Of a DNA stretch of 64,000 nt, positions 23,984 through 31,922 are shown piece by piece. Positions within the stretch are counted from its first letter, which is position 1, and the number at the start of each line of letters is the position of its first letter. This DNA comes from Sellimonas caecigallum (lineage in GTDB: Bacteria > Bacillota > Clostridia > Lachnospirales > Lachnospiraceae): positions 1,054,001 through 1,118,000 of the forward strand of contig NZ_CP173660.1 of NCBI RefSeq assembly GCF_045038405.1, in the 5' to 3' direction. The translations under genes were made by a program, and so were the position numbers. The notes under the pieces are model-generated. The model was not told the DNA's origin, made no database searches, and saw only the letters and a program-made list of their open reading frames with translations.

Positions 23984-25646
23984 TCTTCCATTCCTCCTTT
24001 GGATTTTTACGTCTTACAATAGAAATTATGTCGTCAGTTTCCTTATTTTTTACAACAACTAATTGCCTTTCTGGATCGAAGAAAACCAATTTCTTTTCTC
24101 CTTCTGAATAATTCGGCCGACCACGTAACATGTCAATAATGTCTTTCTCTTCTATCTCCGGGTATCCAGATTTATTCAATCTCGGCAGCCGGCTCAGTGC
24201 ATGAACAGACATATATATGCTCTTATTTGCAAATCTGTCATATGCATCTTTTGACTTCTGTTTAAAGTCATCCAACCATGTCTTTTTATTAATCTCCGAA
24301 TAAGTGTCAACCTTTTTCTTCAGAATATCGAACTCTTTAGGATTATTGTACTTCATTTGACGGAAATCCGCAAGGCTTCCAACGCTGTCTCCGATAATGC
24401 TCTTATACCTGTCATACTGATTGGAGTCTCTTGTGGCGTTCCTGATCATATCGGAAGAATACTTGGCATTTTGCTTTGGCGTGTTTGTCGCAATTCTTCC
24501 TCGCCTATCATAATAAATACGCTCACGTTCTTCTTTCAGTCCCATCTTACGGCTGAATCTTGAATACTCATTGAGCTGCCCTTGGTATTTTGCCCTGGCA
24601 AGCATTACATCATCCGGATCTGCATTACCGGCCTTCAGAAGCTGCACTTTCTCCCGCTGCGCCCGCATCGCCGTCTCCATCTGGCGCTGTCTCTGCTTTG
24701 CTTCATAGACCGTATACTGTTTCCCACGGAACTCTTTCGGAGTATTCTCTTCCCTGTTCTTTCTCTCCAACCATTCATCCGTCCAGTTTCTCTCGGATAT
24801 GCCCGGTATAAAGGGATAGCGCTCATGATAACAGTTTGCACCTTCCAGTCCAGTCACGGTGCCTAAGCCGCAGACTGTCACAAGCTGCTCTTTGCTCCAC
24901 ACTCTCCCCTGCCAGACTGCGTGAGTCGGCCGGGCTCCCGCATGCCACGCCACTTCGTAATATTCTGTTCCAAGCTTCTCGGCATTCATGTCCGATATCT
25001 TTCCGGTTAGTTGGGTAATCCCCGTCATGACCGCTCTTCTGGCTGCCACATCTATCCGATTCGCTCTACCTGAAGCATAATCAATCTGCCGCAACCCACT
25101 GTTTGCCAGCTGGGACGCTACACGCCGGATCACACTGTTGTAATCAAATGCACCGGATACAATATCCATGCAGGCCGCATCCAGGTATTTCTGATAGACT
25201 GCTGCAAGAGGAGTAAGCACCGGTTTTCCGCCTCCATAGTCCAGATAAAAGCCAAGGCTCTGTGTAATATTCTGCAAATCTGCATCTGTCTGCTGAATCA
25301 GAGCGTTGGTAATCTGCTGCAGTTCTTCGTTTTCCTCATAAGGGATAAATTCCGCATTGATCTGCTCATAGATGTCTTTGTTCCGCACATATTCCCAGTC
25401 AATGACCTTATCATACAGTTCAAACATCTTCGGATATGAGGCATTCAGTGCTTCTTTCAGCATCTTCTCAATATCTTCGGAAGAATTTCCAAGAATCCGC
25501 AGTCGATTGATCTGCCAGTCAGCTGTACTGGTAATTTCTCCGGCCTTCTTGATCCGGCGCACGATGTCTTCCATGATCCTCATCTCAAGGTCAGAATAGT
25601 TCTTCTCGATCTGCCGGGAGAGCTTTTCTTTATATTCCTGGTTCAT
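23976..25646 (-). CDS. Minor capsid/head morphogenesis protein with C-terminal nuclease-like domain
   Basis: A 556-residue protein. Residues about 1-300 are a phage minor capsid (Mu gpF-like) domain: AVMTGITQLTGKISDMNAEK, EVAWHAGARPTHAVWQGRVW and the cysteine pair in TVCGLGTVTGLEGANC. A charged linker (310-470) leads to a separate domain from about 475 (SVHALSRLPRLNKSGYPEIE, KDIIDMLRGRPNYSE, LVVVKNKETDDIISIVRRKN). This end resembles phage-barnase-EndoU-colicin-RelE-like (PBECR) domains fused to virion proteins. A start after GGAGTGATGCC is clear. Confidence 0.8.
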   Translation of the reverse strand: MNQEYKEKLSRQIEKNYSDLEMRIMEDIVRRIKKAGEITSTADWQINRLRILGNSSEDIEKMLKEALNASYPKMFELYDKVIDWEYVRNKDIYEQINAEFIPYEENEELQQITNALIQQTDADLQNITQSLGFYLDYGGGKPVLTPLAAVYQKYLDAACMDIVSGAFDYNSVIRRVASQLANSGLRQIDYASGRANRIDVAARRAVMTGITQLTGKISDMNAEKLGTEYYEVAWHAGARPTHAVWQGRVWSKEQLVTVCGLGTVTGLEGANCYHERYPFIPGISERNWTDEWLERKNREENTPKEFRGKQYTVYEAKQRQRQMETAMRAQREKVQLLKAGNADPDDVMLARAKYQGQLNEYSRFSRKMGLKEERERIYYDRRGRIATNTPKQNAKYSSDMIRNATRDSNQYDRYKSIIGDSVGSLADFRQMKYNNPKEFDILKKKVDTYSEINKKTWLDDFKQKSKDAYDRFANKSIYMSVHALSRLPRLNKSGYPEIEEKDIIDMLRGRPNYSEGEKKLVFFDPERQLVVVKNKETDDIISIVRRKNPKEEWKNV

Positions 25647-25650
25647 GGCA

Positions 25651-27006
25651 TCACTCCATTATCTGATTCTGCTCCGGAAGGTTCTTCATCGCGGTTGTTT
25701 CATCCTCGTTGTACCACTTCATCCGGTATTCCAGATGGGACATCACGCCCATGCTGACATCCTGACGATCCTGCTGACGCTCCGTCTCCTCATCGGTAAG
25801 AATCGAGTCATTGAAGTTACACATAAATTCATAACCAGAAGTGTAAAGACCATTATAAAAGGCAAGCCCAGCAACAAAGTCTTCTAGACAGTCCTTCAAT
25901 TTCGACTGTATAGCTCCAACACGGTTAAATTTACGCGCCTTTGATGTCTTTACCTCCGCAGCGGTCTTTTCCACTTGTTGGACATCTGACAGATCCCCAT
26001 AGGCAAGCCCCACATTAAACTCGATCTCCCGAAGGTATTTTTCCAGTCCTCGATTATATGCTTCATCACGCATCTCCGGAGAATATTCTTTCAAAAGTTC
26101 AACGTCTTTCCCAGCATCAAGATTCAGTCCTCGATATAACCGGCGGTTCAGCTTTGGCATTCCCATGCATCTCGTCTTTTTATCCTGATTCAGTGCCCTG
26201 TTGTCCACATGGATGACACGTTCGCCAGACTCATATTCCCAGTCCAGCCTTGCCCCCTGAGTATCTGCTTTCTGAATCAGCTCACGTGCTGATTCAAACA
26301 CGGATACCCCACAGGCAGATCCATCGATCCGGTTCTTGATCGGATTCCGGTAGTAACCAAAGTCCATCTGCTGCATTCCGGGATAAGTAACTGGTCCTGG
26401 ATTGATCTCGGCCCATTCTTCTACTTCTTTCAAATTGCACAGCTGGCCAATATCAGACGGATCCTGTGAATGGTAGCATTTATTTGCGATTGTCAGATTC
26501 CCATTTACAAAATAATGCCGTTCAAACCTTGTATAATAATCATTTTCTCCAATCCTTTTGACTGTAAGAAACCCGATGTCAGTCGGTTTTCCATCGTCAT
26601 CAAAGGAAATCGGAATAAATTTATCTGCTGTAATAAATTCTGACTTTTCCGAACCGATCGGCTTTAACACAAAGGATCCGAGTCCAAGTCCTTCCTGCAG
26701 GTTCTCATTCAAGCCGATAACCGCTTTCTGATACACCTTATCCAAGCGGTCTACACTGATGCTGGACTCCATTTCAATCAAGACCGCATCAGCAAACTCT
26801 CGGCAGATCCCGTCTTCAATCTTCAACGATTTGACATAATCGGTGGTCCAGTCCGCCTGTCCATTCATCATATTTTTCCAGTCGTTGATCGCATCGATCA
26901 TTTTGTCGGAAAGTGTAATGTCTTTGCCGACAATATTCTTTAATGTCGTATATCCAAACATCCTCATTACTCCTCTCCAAAATCTTTTGAAACCATCAAA
27001 CATCAT
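25651..27006 (-). CDS. Portal protein (A118/SPP1-like)
   Basis: A 451-residue protein (FKRFWRGVMRMFGYTTLKNI, ICREFADAVLIEMESSISVD, then NEYFIPISFDDDG-type wing). The C-terminal ERQQDRQDVSMGVMSHLEYR segment is characteristic of A118-type portals. It forms the dodecameric ring at the packaging vertex. CAGGAGGTGG precedes an ATG pair, and it overlaps the terminase end by 11 bp. Confidence 0.9.
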   Translation of the reverse strand: MMFDGFKRFWRGVMRMFGYTTLKNIVGKDITLSDKMIDAINDWKNMMNGQADWTTDYVKSLKIEDGICREFADAVLIEMESSISVDRLDKVYQKAVIGLNENLQEGLGLGSFVLKPIGSEKSEFITADKFIPISFDDDGKPTDIGFLTVKRIGENDYYTRFERHYFVNGNLTIANKCYHSQDPSDIGQLCNLKEVEEWAEINPGPVTYPGMQQMDFGYYRNPIKNRIDGSACGVSVFESARELIQKADTQGARLDWEYESGERVIHVDNRALNQDKKTRCMGMPKLNRRLYRGLNLDAGKDVELLKEYSPEMRDEAYNRGLEKYLREIEFNVGLAYGDLSDVQQVEKTAAEVKTSKARKFNRVGAIQSKLKDCLEDFVAGLAFYNGLYTSGYEFMCNFNDSILTDEETERQQDRQDVSMGVMSHLEYRMKWYNEDETTAMKNLPEQNQIME

Positions 27007-28321
27007 CCACCTCCTGGATCAGATATTTCATGTCACGTTCAATCGTGTATTCAAAAGCGTCCAGACTATCGATGTCAGTGCTGCCATCGTCCAGACGCTC
27101 ATCCTTCTCCTTTTCCTTGTCCCAGACTGCGTCCGTAAACGCTGCCTGGAGCGAACTACAGTCCTCTGTCATCCAGAAACGCCCTGCTCCCATCAATCGG
27201 GTAGTGCAGCGGATCCGGTCGTTGATTGCTCTCTTCTTTGCCGGCTTCACTGCGATCCATGGATAACGCTTTTCTACTGCATTCCGGATTGAATTCCCTA
27301 GAACCGTCTCCGCATTATCCCAGAAAACAGATTCCGCATTGCAATACTCCACATAATCTCCATGCTTTGTAAACACCGCATATTTCTCGATGACCTCTTC
27401 GATAAAATCGCAGAATAGCTTGTCCAGCATATTGCTGTCGATATCCTCTGATTCATCTTCGGCCTTAATCCGCCTAGATGCCAGCGCTATTACATCACGG
27501 TAATCGTCTGTATATCCACGGGCTACAAAAGCATGCCCGGATTTATTGCCGCCAAAATCAATGGCAAGTTCAATCGAAACAACGTCTTCTTTTCGGAACT
27601 GTTTTTTCTCAGTAGCCTGGTCGATCTGATCCACGATCTCACACCGGAACACCTCCGGATTATCAGCAAACCTCTTATAGATCGCTCCTTCGGCCCGCTT
27701 CCACAGCCCCAGAATCAGCCGATCGTAATAGATCGTTCCTTCGTATTCTTTGCACAGCTGTTTCACAAACTCCGGATCCAGATATGGATTGTCGAAAATG
27801 GTATACTGCTGTAGGTAAATATCCAGATCAGGATTATCCAGAAACTCTTTCAGCCAGTGGGTCGGATGCTCCGGGTTGCAGCTACCGTCAAAACAACTGT
27901 ACGGCTTATCCAGTCGAGACTTGAGCATCTGGAACACTTCTTTGTTCCACTTCGCTATCTCATCTCCGTAACAGTATTTGATGGATGATCCCTGAATCTT
28001 TGCTACCTGACTGATCTTTTCGGCACCCAGGCAGTAGACTTCTTCTCCGCAGATATGCGATATATTCCGGTTGTTGATCGTTCCGATCAGTTTATCCGTG
28101 TACAGCTCGCGCATCGGCTGCAATACATTTCGCTCGATAGATTCTTTTGATACTCCAAGGATTACATTCAGTCCAGGCTTGCCCTTTACGGCACGGATCC
28201 GGAAGGGAATCATGTAAGCGGTATCCACAAAGGACTTCCCGGATCGAACGGCGCCGGACTTAATGTTCCAGCGGTGTGTGGCATTCAGGATATATTCATT
28301 CTGCTTGCTGCTTAACTGCAT
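26996..28321 (-). CDS. Terminase large subunit
   Basis: A 441-residue protein (Terminase_3 class). The Walker A motif is SGAVRSGKS near residue 22-30. A Walker B-like YCYGDE is near 118. The RNase H-like nuclease domain starts near ELAIDFGGNKSGHAF (about 250), with acidic residues also in SVFWDNAETVL and SLDAFEYTIE. It pumps DNA into the head and cuts it. ATG 28321 or the GTG two codons upstream could start it. Confidence 0.93.
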   Translation of the reverse strand: MQLSSKQNEYILNATHRWNIKSGAVRSGKSFVDTAYMIPFRIRAVKGKPGLNVILGVSKESIERNVLQPMRELYTDKLIGTINNRNISHICGEEVYCLGAEKISQVAKIQGSSIKYCYGDEIAKWNKEVFQMLKSRLDKPYSCFDGSCNPEHPTHWLKEFLDNPDLDIYLQQYTIFDNPYLDPEFVKQLCKEYEGTIYYDRLILGLWKRAEGAIYKRFADNPEVFRCEIVDQIDQATEKKQFRKEDVVSIELAIDFGGNKSGHAFVARGYTDDYRDVIALASRRIKAEDESEDIDSNMLDKLFCDFIEEVIEKYAVFTKHGDYVEYCNAESVFWDNAETVLGNSIRNAVEKRYPWIAVKPAKKRAINDRIRCTTRLMGAGRFWMTEDCSSLQAAFTDAVWDKEKEKDERLDDGSTDIDSLDAFEYTIERDMKYLIQEVDDV

Positions 28322-28751
28322 TGTCACGCATCTCCTTCAGTATGCTGTCCAGCTTATCCAACGCTTCATCCGTTTCATTCTCTCCGGTAACAGCCTGCTT
28401 CCTTGCTTTCTTAAGTTCCGTATCCGCCTCGCGGTTCCGGATATCCTCATCTGGCTTGTCGCTCTGTCCGGCATATTTCGCAATTGCTTCATACGCCTTC
28501 ACATTACCGGCCAGTCCTTCCTTGATCATGGCCATATTTAAAGCCGATTCCAAAGTACACTCCACTCCGAGTGCCTCTAAAATCGGCTTCCATTCTTCAC
28601 TATCTATTTCCGCGGTCAGCAACATGTTCAGCGTCTTCCGGAAGTCTGCTTTCCGGCGTCGTGCCGCTCCACTTGCTTTTCCTCCATTTCTTCCACGCTC
28701 TCTTGCTTCGCTCTTGGTTCGCACTGGTTTTAAGTTCTGTTCATTTGCCAC
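28296..28751 (-). CDS. Terminase small subunit
   Basis: A 151-residue protein with a basic N-terminus (RTKSEARERGRNGGKASGAA), then LEALGVECTLESALNMAMIK and a helical charged C-terminus. The KSxxEARExGRKGGxASGxARR pattern is common to small terminase/packaging proteins of Firmicute phages. It recognises the pac/cos site, probably within 28752-28944. Its end overlaps the start of the large subunit. Confidence 0.82.
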   Translation of the reverse strand: MANEQNLKPVRTKSEARERGRNGGKASGAARRRKADFRKTLNMLLTAEIDSEEWKPILEALGVECTLESALNMAMIKEGLAGNVKAYEAIAKYAGQSDKPDEDIRNREADTELKKARKQAVTGENETDEALDKLDSILKEMRDNAVKQQAE

Positions 28752-28786
28752 GTCACCACCTTCAATTCTGGTGTTTTATTGTATAA

Positions 28787-28817
28787 GAAAAACGCCCCAC
28801 ACTTCCGTGCAGGACGC
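28787..28817 (-). terminator. Hairpin between late regulator and terminase genes
   Basis: On the minus strand, GCGTCCTGCAC (28807-28817) and GTGTGGGGCGT (28792-28802) pair over 11 positions with wobbles around a GGAA loop, followed by TTTTT. It may attenuate transcription entering the late operon until the phage late regulator acts. Confidence 0.6.
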
Positions 28818-28898
28818 CTTTTGAAATATCATGAAAGGGAAAAGTTGTCCGAGCCATCCGGCTCGTAAGGGGAAATACTTTCACTTCTTTCAGCATAT

Positions 28899-28940
28899 AC
28901 TATAGCATTTTAAAAAGTAACATGTGTAACATTCGTAACA
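28899..28940 (-). promoter_or_regulatory. Candidate activated late promoter with three TGTTAC boxes
   Basis: On the minus strand TGTTAC occurs at 28935-28940, 28926-28931 and 28917-28922, exactly 9 bp apart. After 12 bp comes TATAGT (28899-28904). The last box overlaps the -35 position, where no consensus is present. This is the layout of an activator-dependent late promoter; the ArpU/RinA-like gene lies directly upstream. Confidence 0.55.
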
Positions 28941-28944
28941 AACA

Positions 28945-29373
28945 TTAACTTTCTTTCATAAATCTCTGAAATTCCATCTTCACACTGCCTGCCGTACACT
29001 TCCGCCCCATCCGTACCGCCACCTCTTCCCAGCTCAGGCCACTGAAGATCTTATACCGGATGATCCGCTGCATTCTCTTCGGTATCGTATTCAGCCAAGC
29101 TTCTACCTCCAGTTTCACAGCCTCGCAGTCCTGCTTGCGCTTTTCCAGGAGTTGCTCCTCCATACGCAGCTGTGTATCCTCACGGTATGTAAAGACCGTC
29201 CCCTGGATTTTGAAGTGCTGCTGGTTGTATGGAAATTCCGGATTGCTCCCCGCTACATTTGTCTGAATGATAGTTTCCCTTTTCTTTCGGAGCCGCTGGA
29301 TGTCTTTCTCTGTCTCTTTAATAAGCTCGCATGCATCTATGTAGTCTTCAAGAATCTTCTTGTCCATCGGCAT
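28945..29373 (-). CDS. ArpU/RinA-like late transcription regulator
   Basis: A 142-residue protein with an N-terminal coiled coil (IDACELIKETEKDIQRLRKK) and a C-terminal sigma-region-4-like helix-turn-helix (IPKRMQRIIRYKIFSGLSWE then VAVRMGRKCTAGSVKMEFQR). This is the size and layout of the phage late regulators ArpU and RinA. It is the last gene before the terminase region and is followed by three spaced TGTTAC boxes, its likely targets. Confidence 0.8.
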   Translation of the reverse strand: MPMDKKILEDYIDACELIKETEKDIQRLRKKRETIIQTNVAGSNPEFPYNQQHFKIQGTVFTYREDTQLRMEEQLLEKRKQDCEAVKLEVEAWLNTIPKRMQRIIRYKIFSGLSWEEVAVRMGRKCTAGSVKMEFQRFMKES

Positions 29374-29539
29374 CCACTCCTATCTTGAATTTCTGCGCTA
29401 TGTATTGCGCTACATCCATTGTCGGATACGGCCGGCGCTGGAAGCTCTTCCTGGCATCTTCCCGCACATCCGTCTCCAGGCAGTCATAATGTGCAAGGAC
29501 GTCCTGCTTTTTCTCACGATCTGTTCGTTTGTGTCTCAT
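29348..29539 (-). CDS. Small hypothetical protein
   Basis: A 63-residue charged protein (MRHKRTDREKKQDVLAHYDC, then YPTMDVAQYIAQKFKIGVDA). The C-terminal part looks like a small helix-turn-helix-like segment but is too short to assign. Its end overlaps the late-regulator start, and its own start overlaps the end of the next upstream gene. Confidence 0.6.
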   Translation of the reverse strand: MRHKRTDREKKQDVLAHYDCLETDVREDARKSFQRRPYPTMDVAQYIAQKFKIGVDADGQEDS

Positions 29540-29796
29540 TCAACCCCGCCTTTCTCGACAATCTCTGATATATTTTCATCGCCCTCAACACAATATTTTT
29601 CAAAAAGATAATTTTCCAATTCTTCAATTACTTTTTCCTTATCAAAGGCTGTCGGCATTTCCTCAATTTCCATACATACAGATACCGCTATATCGGTCGC
29701 AACTATTTCTTCCACGGTCTGTTCTCTTCCGCATGGGTCTTTTGGCATCCATTTTCCTATCCGTTTTATCAGTTCATCTGCATCAATTAGTCTCAT
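29536..29796 (-). CDS. Hypothetical protein of the LIDADEL family
   Basis: An 86-residue protein (MRLIDADELIKRIGKWMPKD, ending in an acidic segment near ENYLFEKYCVEGDENISEIV). Proteins starting with LIDADEL are common small phage proteins of unknown function in Clostridia. ATG 29796 has GGAGGGCGGAAA; the longer upstream frame overlaps the Lar gene and lacks a good site. Confidence 0.7.
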   Translation of the reverse strand: MRLIDADELIKRIGKWMPKDPCGREQTVEEIVATDIAVSVCMEIEEMPTAFDKEKVIEELENYLFEKYCVEGDENISEIVEKGGVE

Positions 29797-29986
29797 TTTC
29801 CGCCCTCCTGTTCCATGCTTCTGCGGCTTCTTCTGGGGTATCAAAATATGGCGTTTCAACACCGCATGAACTGCATTGTATCCAGTCATTACTCTGTTTG
29901 AACTCTTCCCTGTATTGTTCTCCTAGTACAAATTCCGCCACCCCTCCACAAAACGGACACAGCTTTAATTTAATCTCACTCATCAT
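29783..29986 (-). CDS. Lar-family restriction alleviation protein
   Basis: A 67-residue zinc ribbon: KLKLCPFCGGVAEFV (CxxC) and IQCSSCGVETPYFDTPEEAA (CxxC), ending AEAWNRRAE. This is the Lar-like signature. Family members reduce type I restriction by altering modification or cleavage, though most phage copies are untested. It lies in the early accessory block, suiting a counter-defence role. Confidence 0.8.
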   Translation of the reverse strand: MMSEIKLKLCPFCGGVAEFVLGEQYREEFKQSNDWIQCSSCGVETPYFDTPEEAAEAWNRRAENETN

Positions 29987-29989
29987 TTA

Positions 29990-30160
29990 TCACTCCATTT
30001 CATCTGAAACCCATTCTTTCGTCTTTCTGTCATAATGACTATTTGACCGGCACATATGACCCGTGCGATCCACGACAAGCGGACAGTCATTACAGTGTAC
30101 ATATCCGTCCTTGTCTCTTGCACTGTATTTTTTGCATATACCCTTTTCTTTTTGAGTCAT
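29990..30160 (-). CDS. Small cysteine-rich protein
   Basis: A 56-residue protein starting MTQKEKGICKKYSARDKDGY, with cysteines at 9, 23, 26 and about 38 and histidines nearby (YVHCNDCPL, GHMCRSNSHYD). This could form a zinc knuckle. The start overlaps the stop of the DUF551 gene (ATGA) and GAAAGGAGCATGAA gives a ribosome-binding site. It ends 4 bp before the Lar gene. I do not recognise the family. Confidence 0.65.
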   Translation of the reverse strand: MTQKEKGICKKYSARDKDGYVHCNDCPLVVDRTGHMCRSNSHYDRKTKEWVSDEME

Positions 30161-30570
30161 TTCATGCTCCTTTCTGCTTGGTACGGCTCTGGAAGAGGAC
30201 GCCAGGCGATTACTCTGCCGTTTGGTATTCCGTTGATCGTCTCAAATACAACATCCTCTTCATCTTCCAGCCACATCACATCCAGATATGTCAACGTAAC
30301 ATTTAAGTGTCTGTCGTATTTCTCCCACTGGACTAATACCGACTTTTTCTCTTCCGGCAGCCGTTCCTCCACCGGAATCCAGCCGTCATTCATGTGCTTG
30401 CGGATAATATCTTCCACAAATAGTTTTCCTTGCTGATAGGCTTCAAGACTCTTTCCATAACCGTATCGGTATACATCATCATTCGTCCCGGCTATGATTT
30501 TTAGTCGAGTTCCGATGTGCCTGTCAAATTCAGCATTTATCTCTTCCATAATCTTCTCTAATTCCTGCAT
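30157..30570 (-). CDS. DUF551-containing phage protein
   Basis: A 137-residue protein. The N-terminal half is helical (MQELEKIMEEINAEFDRHIG). The C-terminal half is the DUF551 domain: DGWIPVEERLPEEKKSVLVQ to VIAWRPLPEPYQ. The family is very common in temperate phages and has no established function. It sits in the early accessory cluster. Confidence 0.8.
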   Translation of the reverse strand: MQELEKIMEEINAEFDRHIGTRLKIIAGTNDDVYRYGYGKSLEAYQQGKLFVEDIIRKHMNDGWIPVEERLPEEKKSVLVQWEKYDRHLNVTLTYLDVMWLEDEEDVVFETINGIPNGRVIAWRPLPEPYQAERSMK

Positions 30571-30580
30571 GTTAGTCCTC

Positions 30581-30769
30581 CTACGTCAGTTCCTTAATCC
30601 TCGAATATACCACCGCAGATAATCTTTCCACGGCAAAGTTAAGCTGGCGCACAATCTCTTCGACAGCATTCGATACAGAAATTCTGTTTATATTCCCCTG
30701 CAGCATATCAAGAATCTGTCTCTTTTCATCGTTTGTGAATGGTCTGTCTAACAACTTTGCCATCGTCAT
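30581..30769 (-). CDS. Small hypothetical protein
   Basis: A 62-residue protein (MTMAKLLDRPFTNDEKRQIL, then IVRQLNFAVERLSAVVYSRI). The ATG at 30769 overlaps the preceding stop codon (ATGA) and GGGAGGA lies just upstream. It is helical throughout; I see no known domain. Confidence 0.6.
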   Translation of the reverse strand: MTMAKLLDRPFTNDEKRQILDMLQGNINRISVSNAVEEIVRQLNFAVERLSAVVYSRIKELT

Positions 30770-31077
30770 TCCTCCCATCGAATCCTCTGGCCACAGTTTA
30801 AACAGAACTTATGGCTCTCAAAATCATCGCTCGCATATATCGAATTCCCACAGGATGGACATACAAAGAATCCGTAATTGTCTTCGATGTCAATAGGTGC
30901 TTTCGCTGTATCCCGCTCCTTCAGTTCCCGGATCTGCTCCGGAGTGAGACCGGTGTCCTCGTACTCCTGAAGTTCTTCCAGAAATTCCTTCAGCTCTTCA
31001 TGCTCCTTACGGCAATCACAGTTATCCATTTTCTTTATAATCTCATCGCAATGCTCTATTGCTTCTTTAACTTCCAT
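30766..31077 (-). CDS. Helical protein with C-terminal zinc ribbon
   Basis: A 103-residue protein. The first about 60 residues are charged helix (MEVKEAIEHCDEIIKKMDNC, then TGLTPEQIRELKERD). The end is a zinc ribbon: FFVCPSCGNSIYAS and KFCLNCGQRIRWEE. The TGLTPEQIxELK motif is typical of small Clostridia phage proteins of unknown role. Confidence 0.7.
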   Translation of the reverse strand: MEVKEAIEHCDEIIKKMDNCDCRKEHEELKEFLEELQEYEDTGLTPEQIRELKERDTAKAPIDIEDNYGFFVCPSCGNSIYASDDFESHKFCLNCGQRIRWEE

Positions 31078-31430
31078 CTCCGCTCTCCTTTCGTTTGTTC
31101 TGGTTGTTTATCCTCCCTGATCTCAATATCCAGTTCTCTCAGTACATTGATTCCGGTGTCGCTTTCGATCTCCATGTTGAGAAGCTTAAAGTACTCTTCA
31201 TCTTCCGTCACATACCCCAGCTGCTTTTTCAGGAATTCCACATACTCCTGGATCCTCTTTTTCCCGTACCCATGTTTTCTCATCATGAAATCCACGGAGA
31301 TTAATGCCAGACAGGAAAAACACTTTAAATCTTCCTGTTGCTGCATCTTCTTGTATTCCGGATTTGTTGTTACTTCTTTTACCAGCTTTTCTACCTCGTG
31401 TCTTCTATGTGCTTTTTTTATCCAGTTCAT
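31056..31430 (-). CDS. Hypothetical phage protein
   Basis: A 124-residue protein (MNWIKKAHRRHEVEKLVKEV, then LALISVDFMMRKHGYGKKRI and a long acidic C-terminus). The RKHGYGKKRIxEYVEFL segment suggests a DNA-binding-like helix pair, but no family is recognised. Its end overlaps the next gene. Confidence 0.6.
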   Translation of the reverse strand: MNWIKKAHRRHEVEKLVKEVTTNPEYKKMQQQEDLKCFSCLALISVDFMMRKHGYGKKRIQEYVEFLKKQLGYVTEDEEYFKLLNMEIESDTGINVLRELDIEIREDKQPEQTKGERRWKLKKQ

Positions 31431-31460
31431 ATTCCCTCCTAAATTCGCTTTACGGCAAAT

Positions 31461-31679
31461 TCAATCTTTCTCTGATTTTTTAAAATCCCTTATACTGTTA
31501 ATAACTGGGATCCATGTTATAATTAAGTTCTGGCAGAAATTCAACATAAGCGGATTGCTCCTGTATTTTTTTACAATTTTTTGAACATCTGTGTTATACT
31601 TATTCATATCATGATTTAATGAAAAATCTTTATAAGCTTTCCAAATAGAGTTTTGTATATCTTGTATTTGTTCGTGCAT
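31461..31679 (-). CDS. Small hypothetical protein
   Basis: A 72-residue protein from ATG 31679 (MHEQIQDIQNSIWKAYKDFS; later NLIITWIPVINSIRDFKKSE), preceded by GGAGGGAAAT. It has one moderately hydrophobic segment near the C-terminus. It is AT-rich compared with its neighbours and opens the short accessory block after the DUF927 helicase. Confidence 0.5.
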   Translation of the reverse strand: MHEQIQDIQNSIWKAYKDFSLNHDMNKYNTDVQKIVKKYRSNPLMLNFCQNLIITWIPVINSIRDFKKSEKD

Positions 31680-31691
31680 ATTTCCCTCCAA

Positions 31692-31922
31692 TGGAAACCA
31701 AAGTTTCCGAAAATTAATTTTTGTTACCGATTTGCGGAAACGTGCAAAACCCTTGTATTTCCTTGGTTTGCGTGTAATTTTGAGTGAACGTTACCGCGTT
31801 ACCACACATTTTCTTATATAGTAGAGTGTAAATGTGTGAACATTTTATATTTTTGTTTTTCCTATATAGGGCGAAAAATCAATGGTAACCGCGGAAACCG
31901 GTAACGACACTGTAAGAAAATC
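31692..31922. promoter_or_regulatory. Non-coding region with repeated GTTACC/GGTAAC sites
   Basis: A 231-bp gap in an otherwise dense prophage. GTTACC lies at 31723-31728, 31790-31795 and 31798-31803, and its complement GGTAAC at 31884-31889 and 31900-31905. GCGGAAAC follows two of them. AT-rich stretches separate the clusters. It adjoins the replication helicase, so an origin or a regulator-binding region is plausible; I cannot decide. Confidence 0.4.

Noticed and set aside
28850..28865. CGAGCC-ATCC-GGCTCG hairpin near the late promoter
   Set aside because: It lacks a T tract and has no clear role; too short to call a cos or pac site.
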